From assembly GCA_025963425.1 (NCBI GenBank), contig JAOPUQ010000337.1, positions 1 to 5,169 on the forward strand: 5,169 nt of DNA. Direction: 5' to 3'. This DNA comes from Modestobacter sp. (lineage in GTDB: Bacteria > Actinomycetota > Actinomycetes > Mycobacteriales > Geodermatophilaceae). The translations under genes and the position numbers were made by a program. Under the pieces are notes generated by a model. The model did not search any database and was not told the DNA's origin. It saw only the letters and a program-made list of their open reading frames with translations. Each line of letters opens with the position of its first letter. Positions within the stretch are counted from its first letter, which is position 1. Positions 1 to 5,169 of this stretch are shown one piece after another.

Positions 1-693
1 GGCGCGGGCCAGTGCGCGGGCGGTCAAGGTCCGGTCGCCGATTTCGGCGGCGGCGACCTCATCGGCCCAGCGCTCCACCGCGACCCGCACGGCCCGGGCC
101 GCCGGGCGCAGCAACGGGTTAGCCGCGGCCGCCAGCTCGGCGGCCTGCACCCACAGGGCGTGCCGGTACCGCAGGTGCGCGGCCTCGTGGGCCAGCAGCA
201 CCCGCCGCTCGTCGACCGGCAGCGCCCGCAGCATCGCCGTGGAGACGACGACCCGCCCGCCGATCCCGGGCAGCGCGTAGGCGTCGGGCTCGTCGTCGTC
301 GACGACCACCAGGCCGGCGACCGAGGGGCCCAGGCGCCGGCACGCGACGGCGGCGGCCACCAGGTCCCGGCCACCGAGCGCGGCCCGACGCAGCGTCGCT
401 ACCAGCAGCCCGCAGACGGTGACCGCGGCCAGGGCGCCCACGGCGACCGGAACCGGCAGCCCGGAGCCGACCACCTGCGCCGACCAGTGCCCGAGCGCGG
501 CCAGCAGCGGAACCTGGGCCAGCACCAGCAGCGCGGCGACGGAGAGGACGAAGCCGGTGGACAGCGCCGTGACCAGCATGGCCGCCGTGAGCAGCCGCAC
601 CGCCGTCGCTGGCGGCAGCAGGCGGCCGACCCGCGAAGCGGAGATCCCGAGCAGGACGCCGGCCCCCAACGGCAGGTACATCGCCACGGTCAC
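1..693 (-). CDS. M56 family (BlaR1-type) membrane metallopeptidase, 3' end cut by window edge
   Basis: Integral-membrane zinc metalloprotease of the BlaR1/MecR1-like M56 family, the usual partner of a BlaI repressor. It is thought to sense envelope or antibiotic stress and to trigger inactivation of the repressor. The 231 visible codons run open to the window edge. Hydrophobic stretches lie near residues 5-20, 31-64 and 78-100. The zinc motif HEAAH is at residues 169-173, preceded by DERRVLLA, and the downstream ERWADE (E207, D211) supplies the third-ligand region; these are the M56 hallmarks. The start is GTG at 693, overlapping the repressor stop as GTGA (TGA at 692-690), with a GGGGAAG Shine-Dalgarno-like stretch upstream, so it is translationally coupled to the repressor gene. 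Family members in actinobacteria are around 300 residues, so roughly the last quarter is probably missing. Any C-terminal sensor domain cannot be judged. Substrate and inducer are unknown. Confidence 0.9.
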   Translation of the reverse strand, partial: MTVAMYLPLGAGVLLGISASRVGRLLPPATAVRLLTAAMLVTALSTGFVLSVAALLVLAQVPLLAALGHWSAQVVGSGLPVPVAVGALAAVTVCGLLVATLRRAALGGRDLVAAAVACRRLGPSVAGLVVVDDDEPDAYALPGIGGRVVVSTAMLRALPVDERRVLLAHEAAHLRYRHALWVQAAELAAAANPLLRPAARAVRVAVERWADEVAAAEIGDRTLTARALARA

Positions 694-1085
694 GACCGCT
701 CTTCCCCACCCGGCCGACGGCCCTCGGTGAGCAACTCGGTCAGCAGCCGCTCGTCCTCGGGGTTCAGATCGGCGACGAAGCGGGCCAGCACCCCGGCCCG
801 GTCCTCGCCGGAGTCCAGCAGCCGCGACATCCGCCGTGCCGTGACCGACGCCCCCATCGCGGCCGGGTCGGCCGGCAGCGAGTAGGCGAACGCCCGCCCC
901 GCCGGCTCCCGCGTCAGGGCGCCCTTCGCGTGCAGCCGACTGAGCGCGGTCATCACCGTGGTGTAGGCGAGGCCGTCACCGAGCTCGGCGAGAACCTCGG
1001 CCACCGTCAACGGCCGCCCGGACGCGGCCAGGCAGCCGAGCACCTCCTGCTCGAGCGCACCGCGCCGACGACCACCGGCTGCCAT
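690..1085 (-). CDS. BlaI/MecI/CopY-family transcriptional repressor
   Basis: Predicted dimeric winged-helix DNA-binding repressor of 131 residues, a typical BlaI length. The winged-helix domain spans about residues 10-70: LEQEVLGCLA is the first helix, and LAYTTVMTALSRLHAKG (39-55) is the recognition-helix region with the family T-V-x-T-x-L-x-R-L pattern, followed by a wing (ALTREPAGRAFAYSL). The acidic helical C-terminus (about 75-122) should dimerise. The ATG at 1085 was chosen because GGCGAGGAGG lies about 4 bases upstream. A further in-frame GTG at 1139 would place the start inside the operator palindrome and add a glycine-rich tail with no family match. The stop overlaps the M56 protease start by four bases (GTGA), so the two form an operon. 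It probably represses itself through the dyad at 1131-1150 and is relieved by the protease. No target gene other than its own operon is visible, so calling it the beta-lactamase regulator blaI itself would be unproven. Confidence 0.92.
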   Translation of the reverse strand: MAAGGRRRGALEQEVLGCLAASGRPLTVAEVLAELGDGLAYTTVMTALSRLHAKGALTREPAGRAFAYSLPADPAAMGASVTARRMSRLLDSGEDRAGVLARFVADLNPEDERLLTELLTEGRRPGGEERS

Positions 1086-1130
1086 TCCGCCTCCTCGCCC
1101 GACCGAGCCACTGCCACCCCGAGCAGGACC

Positions 1131-1150
1131 TACTACCACGGGTTGTAGTG
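1131..1150 (-). promoter_or_regulatory. Probable BlaI-family operator (inverted repeat)
   Basis: On the plus strand ACTAC (1132-1136) and GTAGT (1145-1149) form a perfect 5-bp inverted repeat with an 8-base spacer. It centres about 55 bases upstream of the repressor ATG. BlaI/MecI operators are dyads with TAC/GTA-type arms, so sequence and position both fit an autoregulatory site. A -10-like GTAGTA lies within the right arm on the minus strand, so repressor binding could block the promoter, but I see no convincing -35. Binding is inferred. Confidence 0.6.
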
Positions 1151-1209
1151 AAAGCGTCCCACGCCGCGACGCCGTCCGTGGATGAGCTGCACGGACGTCG
1201 CAGGCCGCG

Positions 1210-1425
1210 CCGCACAGATGGTCAGGAACGACAGCCCGTTCAGGCCGAGCTCACCGCCACCCTCGCCGGCTCAGCACCCTCGAGAAGGCGGCCGAGGCCG
1301 CGGCCGGCGTGGTGGACGACGCCTGCGAGCCGCTGACCGCGCACGCGCCGGCGTTGCTGGCGCCCAACGACACCCCGTGGGACCCGGCGGGGACCGTCAT
1401 GCCGGTGAGCCGCCACCGATGTTGA
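1210..1425 (+). pseudogene. Possible decayed coding fragment (unknown)
   Basis: No intact gene is convincing in the 1151-1518 gap. One plus-strand frame reads about DGQERQPVQAELTATLAG up to about 1270. A second frame then continues STLEKAAEAAAGVVDDACEP and on through LTAHAPALLAPNDTPW to a TGA at 1423-1425. Both pieces use almost only G/C third positions, as expected for real coding DNA, and they join with one frameshift near 1271. There is no good ribosome binding site or start, and no family is recognised. In such GC-rich DNA this could also be chance, so the call is tentative. Confidence 0.25.
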
Positions 1426-1497
1426 CGCTCCGCCCGGGGGGCCGCGCCGCGGTCGGCGGGGACAACCGGCCGTGTCACGGGTGGTGTCGGGTCGTTC

Positions 1498-1514
1498 CGC
1501 GCTCCGGCCGCGCG
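1498..1514 (-). terminator. Weak candidate terminator hairpin after the DUF21/CBS operon
   Basis: CGCGC (1498-1502) pairs with GCGCG (1510-1514) around a 7-base loop, four bases beyond the stop codon of the downstream DUF21/CBS gene. There is no T-tract, which is common for actinobacterial terminators, but a 5-bp GC palindrome is easily found by chance in DNA of this composition. Confidence 0.2.
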
Positions 1515-1518
1515 CAGA

Positions 1519-2538
1519 TCAGGCTGCCGCCGTGGCCGCCTGCGGGAACAGGCGGCGGAGCACGTCGGCCAGGGTGATGACCCCGACGACGGCGCCGGCC
1601 TCGGTGACGACGGCGAGGTGGTTGCGCGTCTCGCGCATCGACTTCAGTGCGGCGTGCACGGTGGTGTCCGCGTCCAGGGTGAACACCGGGCGGGCGAACG
1701 GTGTTGCCGCCGCCTCATCGGGTGCGGTCAGGGTGTCGCGGACGTGCACGACGCCGCTGATCCGCTCACCGTCGCGGAGCAGGATCCGCAGGTGGCCCGA
1801 GCGCCTCGCGACCTCCCGCACGTCGCCGACCGTCGCGTTCGCGGGCACAGCGGTGAGCGGTGTGCCGGGAGTGACGAGCTCGCGGACGGTCAGTCGCTCC
1901 ATCTCCAGCGCGCTGGAGATCTGCGCCGAGAAGCGCGCGTCCAGCGCGCCGACGTTCGCGGAGTGCTCCACCAGGTGCCGCAGCGTGTCGGCGCTGTGCC
2001 CGACCGCGACCTCGTTCGACGGGTCCACACCGACCTTGTGGAGCAGCCCGTTGGCGGCGGCGTTGAGCGCCTTGAGCAGCGGGCGGAACACCCACATGAA
2101 CGCCCGCATGGGCAGCGCGAGCAGGGTGGCGGACTTCTCCGGGTGGGCGATCGCCCAGGACTTCGGGGCCATCTCGCCGACCACCAGGTGGATGAAGGTG
2201 ACCACGAGCAGGGCGAGGACGAAGCCGGCGACGTCGGCGGCCACCGCCGGCAGTCCCCACGTGGCGAACAGCGGAGTGAGCCAGTGGTGCACGGCGGGCT
2301 TGGCGATCGCGCCGAGCGCCAGGGTGCACAGCGTGATGCCCAGCTGCGAGCCCGCCAGCAGCAGGGTCAGCTCCGAGGAGCTGCGCAGCGCGGCTCGGGC
2401 CGAGCGGCTGGTGGCGGCGGCGTCTTCCAGGCGGTGCCGCTTGGCGGCCATGAGCGCGAACTCGACGGCCACGAAGAAGGCGCTCAGGGCGACGATGAGC
2501 ACCGTCGCGGGGACGACGACCCACGGGTTGTCGGTCAT
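1519..2538 (-). CDS. DUF21/CBS-domain membrane protein (CNNM/CorC hemolysin-like family), short form
   Basis: Membrane protein of 339 residues, probably involved in divalent-cation (Mg2+/Co2+) export or homeostasis, as inferred from the CNNM/CorC family. The N-terminal DUF21 transmembrane domain covers about residues 1-170, with hydrophobic segments near 6-30, 57-80, 97-122 and 137-155. The family motif GEMAPKS is at 121-127. A linker of the form LRHLVEHSANVGALD (186-200) is followed by a CBS pair, about 222-273 (ISGVVHVRDTL) and 284-333 (AVVGVITLADVLRRL). It ends in an Ala-rich tail and has no CorC_HlyC domain, unlike its upstream neighbour. The M-x-P-R motif that usually begins the first CBS region is replaced by LVTPGTPL. 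The ATG at 2538 overlaps the upstream stop as ATGA and has an AGGAG about 8 bases before it, so coupling with the larger paralog is strong. The two may form a heteromer. Named 'hemolysin' only by historical annotation. Confidence 0.92.
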   Translation of the reverse strand: MTDNPWVVVPATVLIVALSAFFVAVEFALMAAKRHRLEDAAATSRSARAALRSSSELTLLLAGSQLGITLCTLALGAIAKPAVHHWLTPLFATWGLPAVAADVAGFVLALLVVTFIHLVVGEMAPKSWAIAHPEKSATLLALPMRAFMWVFRPLLKALNAAANGLLHKVGVDPSNEVAVGHSADTLRHLVEHSANVGALDARFSAQISSALEMERLTVRELVTPGTPLTAVPANATVGDVREVARRSGHLRILLRDGERISGVVHVRDTLTAPDEAAATPFARPVFTLDADTTVHAALKSMRETRNHLAVVTEAGAVVGVITLADVLRRLFPQAATAAA

Positions 2539-3935
2539 CGGGAGGTCTCCTCATCGGTAGCGGTGTGGGCCGCACTGGCGGCCTCGACGACGTCGGGCAG
2601 CACCAGCCGCACCCGGGAGGGGACGTGCCGGTCGACCTCGAGCACCTCGATGCGCAGGACCCGCGGCGAGGGTTGGTCGTCGTGGGCCAGCTGCCCGGGG
2701 TCGGGCGGCAGCTCGACCTCCAGCGTGGTGCCCTCCGGCGGAAGGCCGCCGTGGTGGGCGATGACCAGGCCGGCGATGGTCTCGTAGTCGCCGCGGGGCA
2801 GGTCGATGCCCAGCGCGCGCTCCACCTCGTCGACATGGACGTCGGCGGACATCTCCCAGATCCCGTCGCCCTCGACGGGCACGTACTCCGGGCTCGCACT
2901 GTCGTGCTCGTCGGTGATCTCCCCGACCAGCTCCTCGGCCAGGTCCTCCAGCGTGATCACGCCGGTGAAGCCGCCGTACTCGTCGACGACGCACGCGAGC
3001 ACGTTGTCGGTCTCGGTGAGTTGACGAAGCACGTCGGGCAGCGAGCTCAGGTGGGAGACGACCAGGGGCGGGCGGGCGATCGCGGTCGCGGGCGCCGTGT
3101 CGGGCTCGGTGGTCGAGAGCAGGTCTGCCAGGTGCACGACGCCGACGACGTCCTGGGTGTCCTCGGCCAGCACGGGGTACCGGGAGTGGCCGTGGGCCAT
3201 CAGCTCACGCACGTGCCCGATCGTGTCGTTGTCCTCGACGGTGTCCACCCGCGAGCGGGGGATCATCGCGTGCTCGGCGGTGCGCCGCGGGAAGTCCAGG
3301 ATCCGATCGAGCAGCATCGACAGCTCCACCGGCAGGTCCCCGCTCTCCCGGGAGTCGTCGACGATGTGCTCGAGGTCGCGGGCGGTCGCCGCGTGCTCCA
3401 CGTCGTGCACCGGCTCGATCTTCAGCGCCCGCAGCAACAGGTTGGATGCCTGGTCGAAGATCCAGATCAGCCAGCCGAAGACCTTCAGGTAGAGGGCCGT
3501 GGAGCTCGCGAGCTTCAGGGCGACGGGCTCGGGCCGGGCGATGGCGAGGTTCTTGGGGAACAGCTCACCGAAGAGCATCTGCACCACGGTGGCGAACAGC
3601 AACGCGAGGACGGCGCCGATGCCCACGCTGACCCCGGGAGGGATCCCGACGCCGCCGAGCATCGCGCCCAGGGACTCACCGATCAGGGGCTCGGCGACGT
3701 AGCCGACGAGCAGCCCGGTGACGGTGATGCCCAGCTGGGCGCCCGACAGCATGAAGGAGGTGCGGCGGGTGATCGCCAGCGCCCGCTTCGCCGCCGGGTG
3801 ACCGGCCTGCGCGCGGGCCTTGAGCCTCGAGCGGTCGACCGCCATGTACGCGAACTCCTGGGCCACGAAGTAGCCCGTGACCGCGGTGATCAGCAAGACC
3901 ACCAGTACACCCGACAGCAACGAGAGGACCGTCAT
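2535..3935 (-). CDS. DUF21/CBS/CorC_HlyC membrane protein (CNNM/CorC hemolysin-like family), full length
   Basis: Membrane protein of 466 residues with the complete family architecture. The DUF21 domain (about 1-175) has hydrophobic segments near 5-27, 60-82, 101-122 and 142-162 and the motif GELFPKN at 123-129. The linker DLEHIVDDSRESGDLP (187-202) leads to the first CBS region with the conserved MIPRS (224-228) and SRYPVL (251-256). The second CBS carries VDEYGGFTGVITLEDL (317-332) followed by EELVGEI. The C-terminal CorC_HlyC domain (about 350-447) has GDYETIAGL at 382-390. The family is linked to Mg2+/Co2+ efflux, and nucleotide sensing by the CBS pair is likely. The ATG at 3935 was preferred: it starts right before the first membrane segment and overlaps the stop of a small upstream ORF (TGATG). 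The in-frame GTGs at 3938 and 3947 are alternatives; a GAGGGGG lies 10 bases before the former and almost abuts the latter. It is the first gene of a two-gene operon. Confidence 0.93.
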   Translation of the reverse strand: MTVLSLLSGVLVVLLITAVTGYFVAQEFAYMAVDRSRLKARAQAGHPAAKRALAITRRTSFMLSGAQLGITVTGLLVGYVAEPLIGESLGAMLGGVGIPPGVSVGIGAVLALLFATVVQMLFGELFPKNLAIARPEPVALKLASSTALYLKVFGWLIWIFDQASNLLLRALKIEPVHDVEHAATARDLEHIVDDSRESGDLPVELSMLLDRILDFPRRTAEHAMIPRSRVDTVEDNDTIGHVRELMAHGHSRYPVLAEDTQDVVGVVHLADLLSTTEPDTAPATAIARPPLVVSHLSSLPDVLRQLTETDNVLACVVDEYGGFTGVITLEDLAEELVGEITDEHDSASPEYVPVEGDGIWEMSADVHVDEVERALGIDLPRGDYETIAGLVIAHHGGLPPEGTTLEVELPPDPGQLAHDDQPSPRVLRIEVLEVDRHVPSRVRLVLPDVVEAASAAHTATDEETSR

Positions 3936-4000
3936 CACAGGCCACACACCCCCTCAGCGGACTCGAGGTGCGTGGCCGGGGCTATGTGATCTGTGCTCAT
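3935..4000 (-). CDS. Candidate 21-residue upstream ORF / leader peptide
   Basis: An ATG at 4000 opens a 21-codon frame (MSTDHIAPATHL... ending VCGL) whose TGA overlaps the start codon of the DUF21/CBS/CorC_HlyC gene as TGATG. A purine-rich GAAGAGAG lies just upstream as a possible ribosome binding site. The spacing and overlap suggest translational coupling or a leader peptide for the cation-transport operon. There is no run of one amino acid pointing to an attenuation signal. A frame this short could occur by chance, so conservation would decide. Confidence 0.3.
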   Translation of the reverse strand: MSTDHIAPATHLESAEGVCGL

Positions 4001-4025
4001 GTCTCTCTTCGACGCGATGGGCCAG

Positions 4026-4054
4026 GGAGTAGGCGTAGCCGCCAGGAAGATCAA
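4026..4054 (-). promoter_or_regulatory. Candidate promoter for the DUF21/CBS operon
   Basis: On the minus strand TTGATC (4054-4049) and TACTCC (4031-4026) are separated by exactly 17 bases, resembling -35 and -10 elements of the housekeeping sigma factor. The -10 lacks the usual final T. Transcription would start near 4019, placing the small upstream ORF and about 85 bases of leader before the first large gene. The perfect inverted repeat at 4069-4092 lies immediately upstream. Confidence 0.3.
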
Positions 4055-4068
4055 CGCGGGGGCGCCAG

Positions 4069-4092
4069 GTGACGTTCCGAGGGGAACGTCAC
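4069..4092. repeat. Perfect inverted repeat, 10-bp arms with 4-base loop
   Basis: GTGACGTTCC (4069-4078), the loop GAGG, then GGAACGTCAC (4083-4092). All ten pairs match, and the motif is less GC-biased than the surrounding DNA. Two readings are possible. One is an intrinsic terminator without a T-tract for the small minus-strand gene ending at 4253. The other is an operator or activator site just upstream of the candidate DUF21/CBS promoter. It is not a LexA box, because the GTTC and GAAC halves face the wrong way. Confidence 0.7.
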
Positions 4093-4252
4093 GGCGACGA
4101 CGAACAGCCATGTCGGCGGTCGGCCCGTCCCTTTCCCGGTGCGACGGCCACATGCTCAGCCGCCCAGCTGATACCCCGGCCTCCCCGGGGCACAACCCGG
4201 AGTGCGGCCCCGGCGACCGCCGGCAGTCACCCGCGGAACCGGCCCGGCTCGA

Positions 4253-4468
4253 TCACTCGCCGTCGAACCGCAGGCGGGCGGGGTGCACGTGCTCGACGCG
4301 ACCGGTGTCGAAGCGCACGGCGATCAGCCGGTCGGCGGTACGGGCGACGACCACGCCCGGGCTGCCGGACCCAACCCGTCGCCACACCGGGCCGACCGGA
4401 CCTGTCGTGACCACCCGATCCCCGACGTCGAACTCGGGCGGCTCGTCGAACGTGGTCCAGGACGACAC
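4253..4468 (-). CDS. Small conserved-looking protein with KOW/SH3-like beta pattern
   Basis: Predicted cytosolic protein of about 71 residues. From FDVGDRVVTTGPVG onward it alternates short beta-type stretches: GDRVV, SPGVVVART, DRLIAVRFDTGRVEHV and PARLRFDGE. This is the layout of small SH3/KOW-like barrels (a GDxV entry strand, a GVVV strand and a VRFDxGRxExV hairpin) seen in many short actinobacterial hypothetical proteins. Function is unknown. The GTG at 4468 (VSSWTTFDEPPEF) is the chosen start. The frame stays open to an ATG at 4660, but the added stretch is Arg/Pro-rich and low in secondary-structure pattern, so I treat it as read-through. A GTG at 4504 is another option. No strong ribosome binding site supports any of them, so the N-terminus is uncertain. 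The gene stands alone, about 320 bases upstream of the cation-transport operon. Confidence 0.6.
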   Translation of the reverse strand: MSSWTTFDEPPEFDVGDRVVTTGPVGPVWRRVGSGSPGVVVARTADRLIAVRFDTGRVEHVHPARLRFDGE

Positions 4469-4672
4469 GGCCCCAGCGTTCCACCCACCGCGACGCCACG
4501 ACACGGGCGGAAGCCACCGGCCACCTGCGCGTGCTGCGGTGGCCGACGTCGTGGGCCGACCGCTCACGAGCCAGTACGGCTGGCCGTGGCCGCGCCGCCG
4601 GTCGACGGCCGCGCGCCTGGGCGCCGGGCGCGACACCGACCTGGTGGGTTTTCCTGCCACAGGGCACCAGCG

Positions 4673-5011
4673 ATGAGCGCGCAGGCGGCGGAGGCGCTGA
4701 CCGCACTGCTCGCCGCGTACGCCGACCCCGCGCTCGAGCAGGCCGGCGGGCTGGTCGACGTGCCGGTGTCGGCGGCCGGGCGGCCCTCGAGCTCCTGCCG
4801 GTCGACCTGGCCACCGCCCGGCTCAACCTCCTCCAGCCACCCATGACCTGGTTCGTGGAGCTGGCCGCCGAGCCCGCGCAGCCGGGCCACCGGACGGGCC
4901 ACCCGCCCGGTGGCCGCGGTCGATGCCGCCGCGTCCGGCCCGTCTCACCCCGCAGCGCGTGCCTGGAACGGCCCGGGATGGCCCGGATCGGGCCGCCGGC
5001 GCGGCCGATGA
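4673..5011 (+). pseudogene. Frameshifted remnant of an unrecognised gene
   Basis: The ATG at 4673 begins a strongly coding-like frame (MSAQAAEALTALLAAYADPA, then LEQAGGLVDVPVSAAGR) with almost all G/C third positions. At about 4782 the frame loses sense, but the adjacent frame continues smoothly as ALELLPVDLATARLNLLQPP and MTWFVELAAE. Near 4885 the sense returns to the first frame as ATGRATRPVAAVDAAASGPS, ending at TGA 5009-5011. Two single-base-type shifts would therefore restore a gene of roughly 110 codons. The start has only a weak AGGG upstream and overlaps, as ATGA, the stop of another open plus-strand frame that looks non-coding. I do not recognise the family; helical, Ala/Leu-rich segments suggest a soluble protein. 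Sequencing error or true decay cannot be told apart here. Confidence 0.45.
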
Positions 5012-5119
5012 GCCGGGACGGTACGACAGGGACCCTCGGCGGACCGGACAGGCCCGCGAGACTGCTGGCGGTGCGCTTCTGCGCGCTTTCCGGGACCAGC
5101 GGTCAGCCGGGAGCGGGAC

Positions 5120-5155
5120 CAACGGTTAGCTCCTGGTGGTGCGTGCTAACCGTTG
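5120..5155. repeat. Inverted repeat with 11-bp arms and 14-base spacer
   Basis: CAACGGTTAGC (5120-5130) and GCTAACCGTTG (5145-5155) are perfect reverse complements around a 14-base spacer. Outer GGAGC (5110-5114) and GCTCC (5155-5159) could extend the stem with a bulge. The arms are much more AT-rich than the flanks, which makes chance less likely. It could be a terminator stem for something beyond the window, a recombination or element-end sequence, or a protein-binding dyad. No T-tract follows. Confidence 0.65.
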
Positions 5156-5169
5156 CTCCGATCAGCAGG

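Noticed and set aside
1086..1139. N-terminal extension of the repressor from GTG 1139
   Set aside because: It would start inside the operator dyad and add a glycine-rich stretch unlike the family, while ATG 1085 has a strong GAGGAGG upstream.
1472..2560. 362-codon plus-strand open frame
   Set aside because: Antisense shadow of the shorter DUF21/CBS gene, Ser/Ala/Arg-rich, with no recognisable family.
2565..3989. 474-codon plus-strand open frame
   Set aside because: It is exactly antisense to the DUF21/CBS/CorC_HlyC gene. Its translation is Gly/Asp/His/Arg-rich with no domain, as expected for the shadow of a high-GC gene.
3983..4000. CRP/FNR-like site around TGTGATCTGTGCTCAT
   Set aside because: Only one half-site resembles TGTGA. 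The other does not match TCACA at the correct spacing.
4074..4087. LexA/SOS-like box within the inverted repeat
   Set aside because: The halves are GTTC then GAAC, the reverse of the actinobacterial GAAC-N4-GTTC order, and the spacing differs.
3936..4092. Magnesium (M-box) or yybP-ykoY riboswitch before the cation-transport operon
   Set aside because: I looked for the conserved core motifs of both and did not find them. Only the simple hairpin at 4069-4092 stands out.
3993..4676. 227-codon plus-strand open frame ending in an ATGA overlap with the remnant at 4673
   Set aside because: The composition is Arg/Pro/Thr/Ser-rich without pattern, it crosses the perfect inverted repeat, and it is antisense to the better-supported small protein. 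The final part (SQYGWPWP onward) might be a real scrap, but support is too thin.
1..5169. CRISPR array, tRNA, rRNA or transposase
   Set aside because: No regularly spaced direct repeats, no cloverleaf-like segment, no rRNA motifs and no transposase motifs were seen on either strand.

Overview
The window is very GC-rich, and its coding frames end almost every codon in G or C. With GTG starts and start/stop overlaps of the GTGA and ATGA type, this points to a high-GC actinobacterium. A Pseudonocardiales-like host is a guess from general feel only. All confidently called genes lie on the minus strand.

Layout. (1) Positions 1-1085 hold a two-gene BlaI/MecI-type repressor plus M56 (BlaR1-type) membrane metallopeptidase unit, read right to left. 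The peptidase runs off the left edge. A dyad (ACTAC-N8-GTAGT) at about 1131-1150, just upstream of the repressor, is the probable autoregulatory operator. (2) Positions 1151-1518 have no convincing intact gene. They hold a possible decayed coding fragment and a weak hairpin just after the next operon. (3) Positions 1519-3935 hold two paralogous DUF21/CBS membrane proteins (CNNM/CorC 'hemolysin-like' family), coupled by an ATGA overlap. The upstream one has the full DUF21-CBS-CBS-CorC_HlyC architecture. The downstream one lacks the C-terminal CorC_HlyC domain. (4) Positions 3936-4252 are a regulatory interval with a candidate 21-codon upstream ORF whose stop overlaps the operon start (TGATG), a candidate promoter, and a perfect inverted repeat with 10-bp arms. 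(5) At 4253-4468 a small protein with a KOW/SH3-like beta pattern is encoded on the minus strand. (6) From 4469 to the right edge the sequence looks degraded. It contains a plus-strand gene remnant that needs two frameshifts to be read, and ends with a second long inverted repeat (11-bp arms, 14-nt spacer).

How the genes relate. The BlaI/M56 pair is a classic repressor plus signal-transducing protease module, normally responsive to cell-wall stress or beta-lactams. No beta-lactamase or other target gene is visible here. The DUF21/CBS pair probably forms a membrane complex for divalent-cation (Mg2+/Co2+) efflux or homeostasis. No functional link between the two units is visible beyond proximity. 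I see no tRNA, rRNA, CRISPR array or transposase. Nothing in the window is clearly a new system; the non-genic signals are the least explained part.
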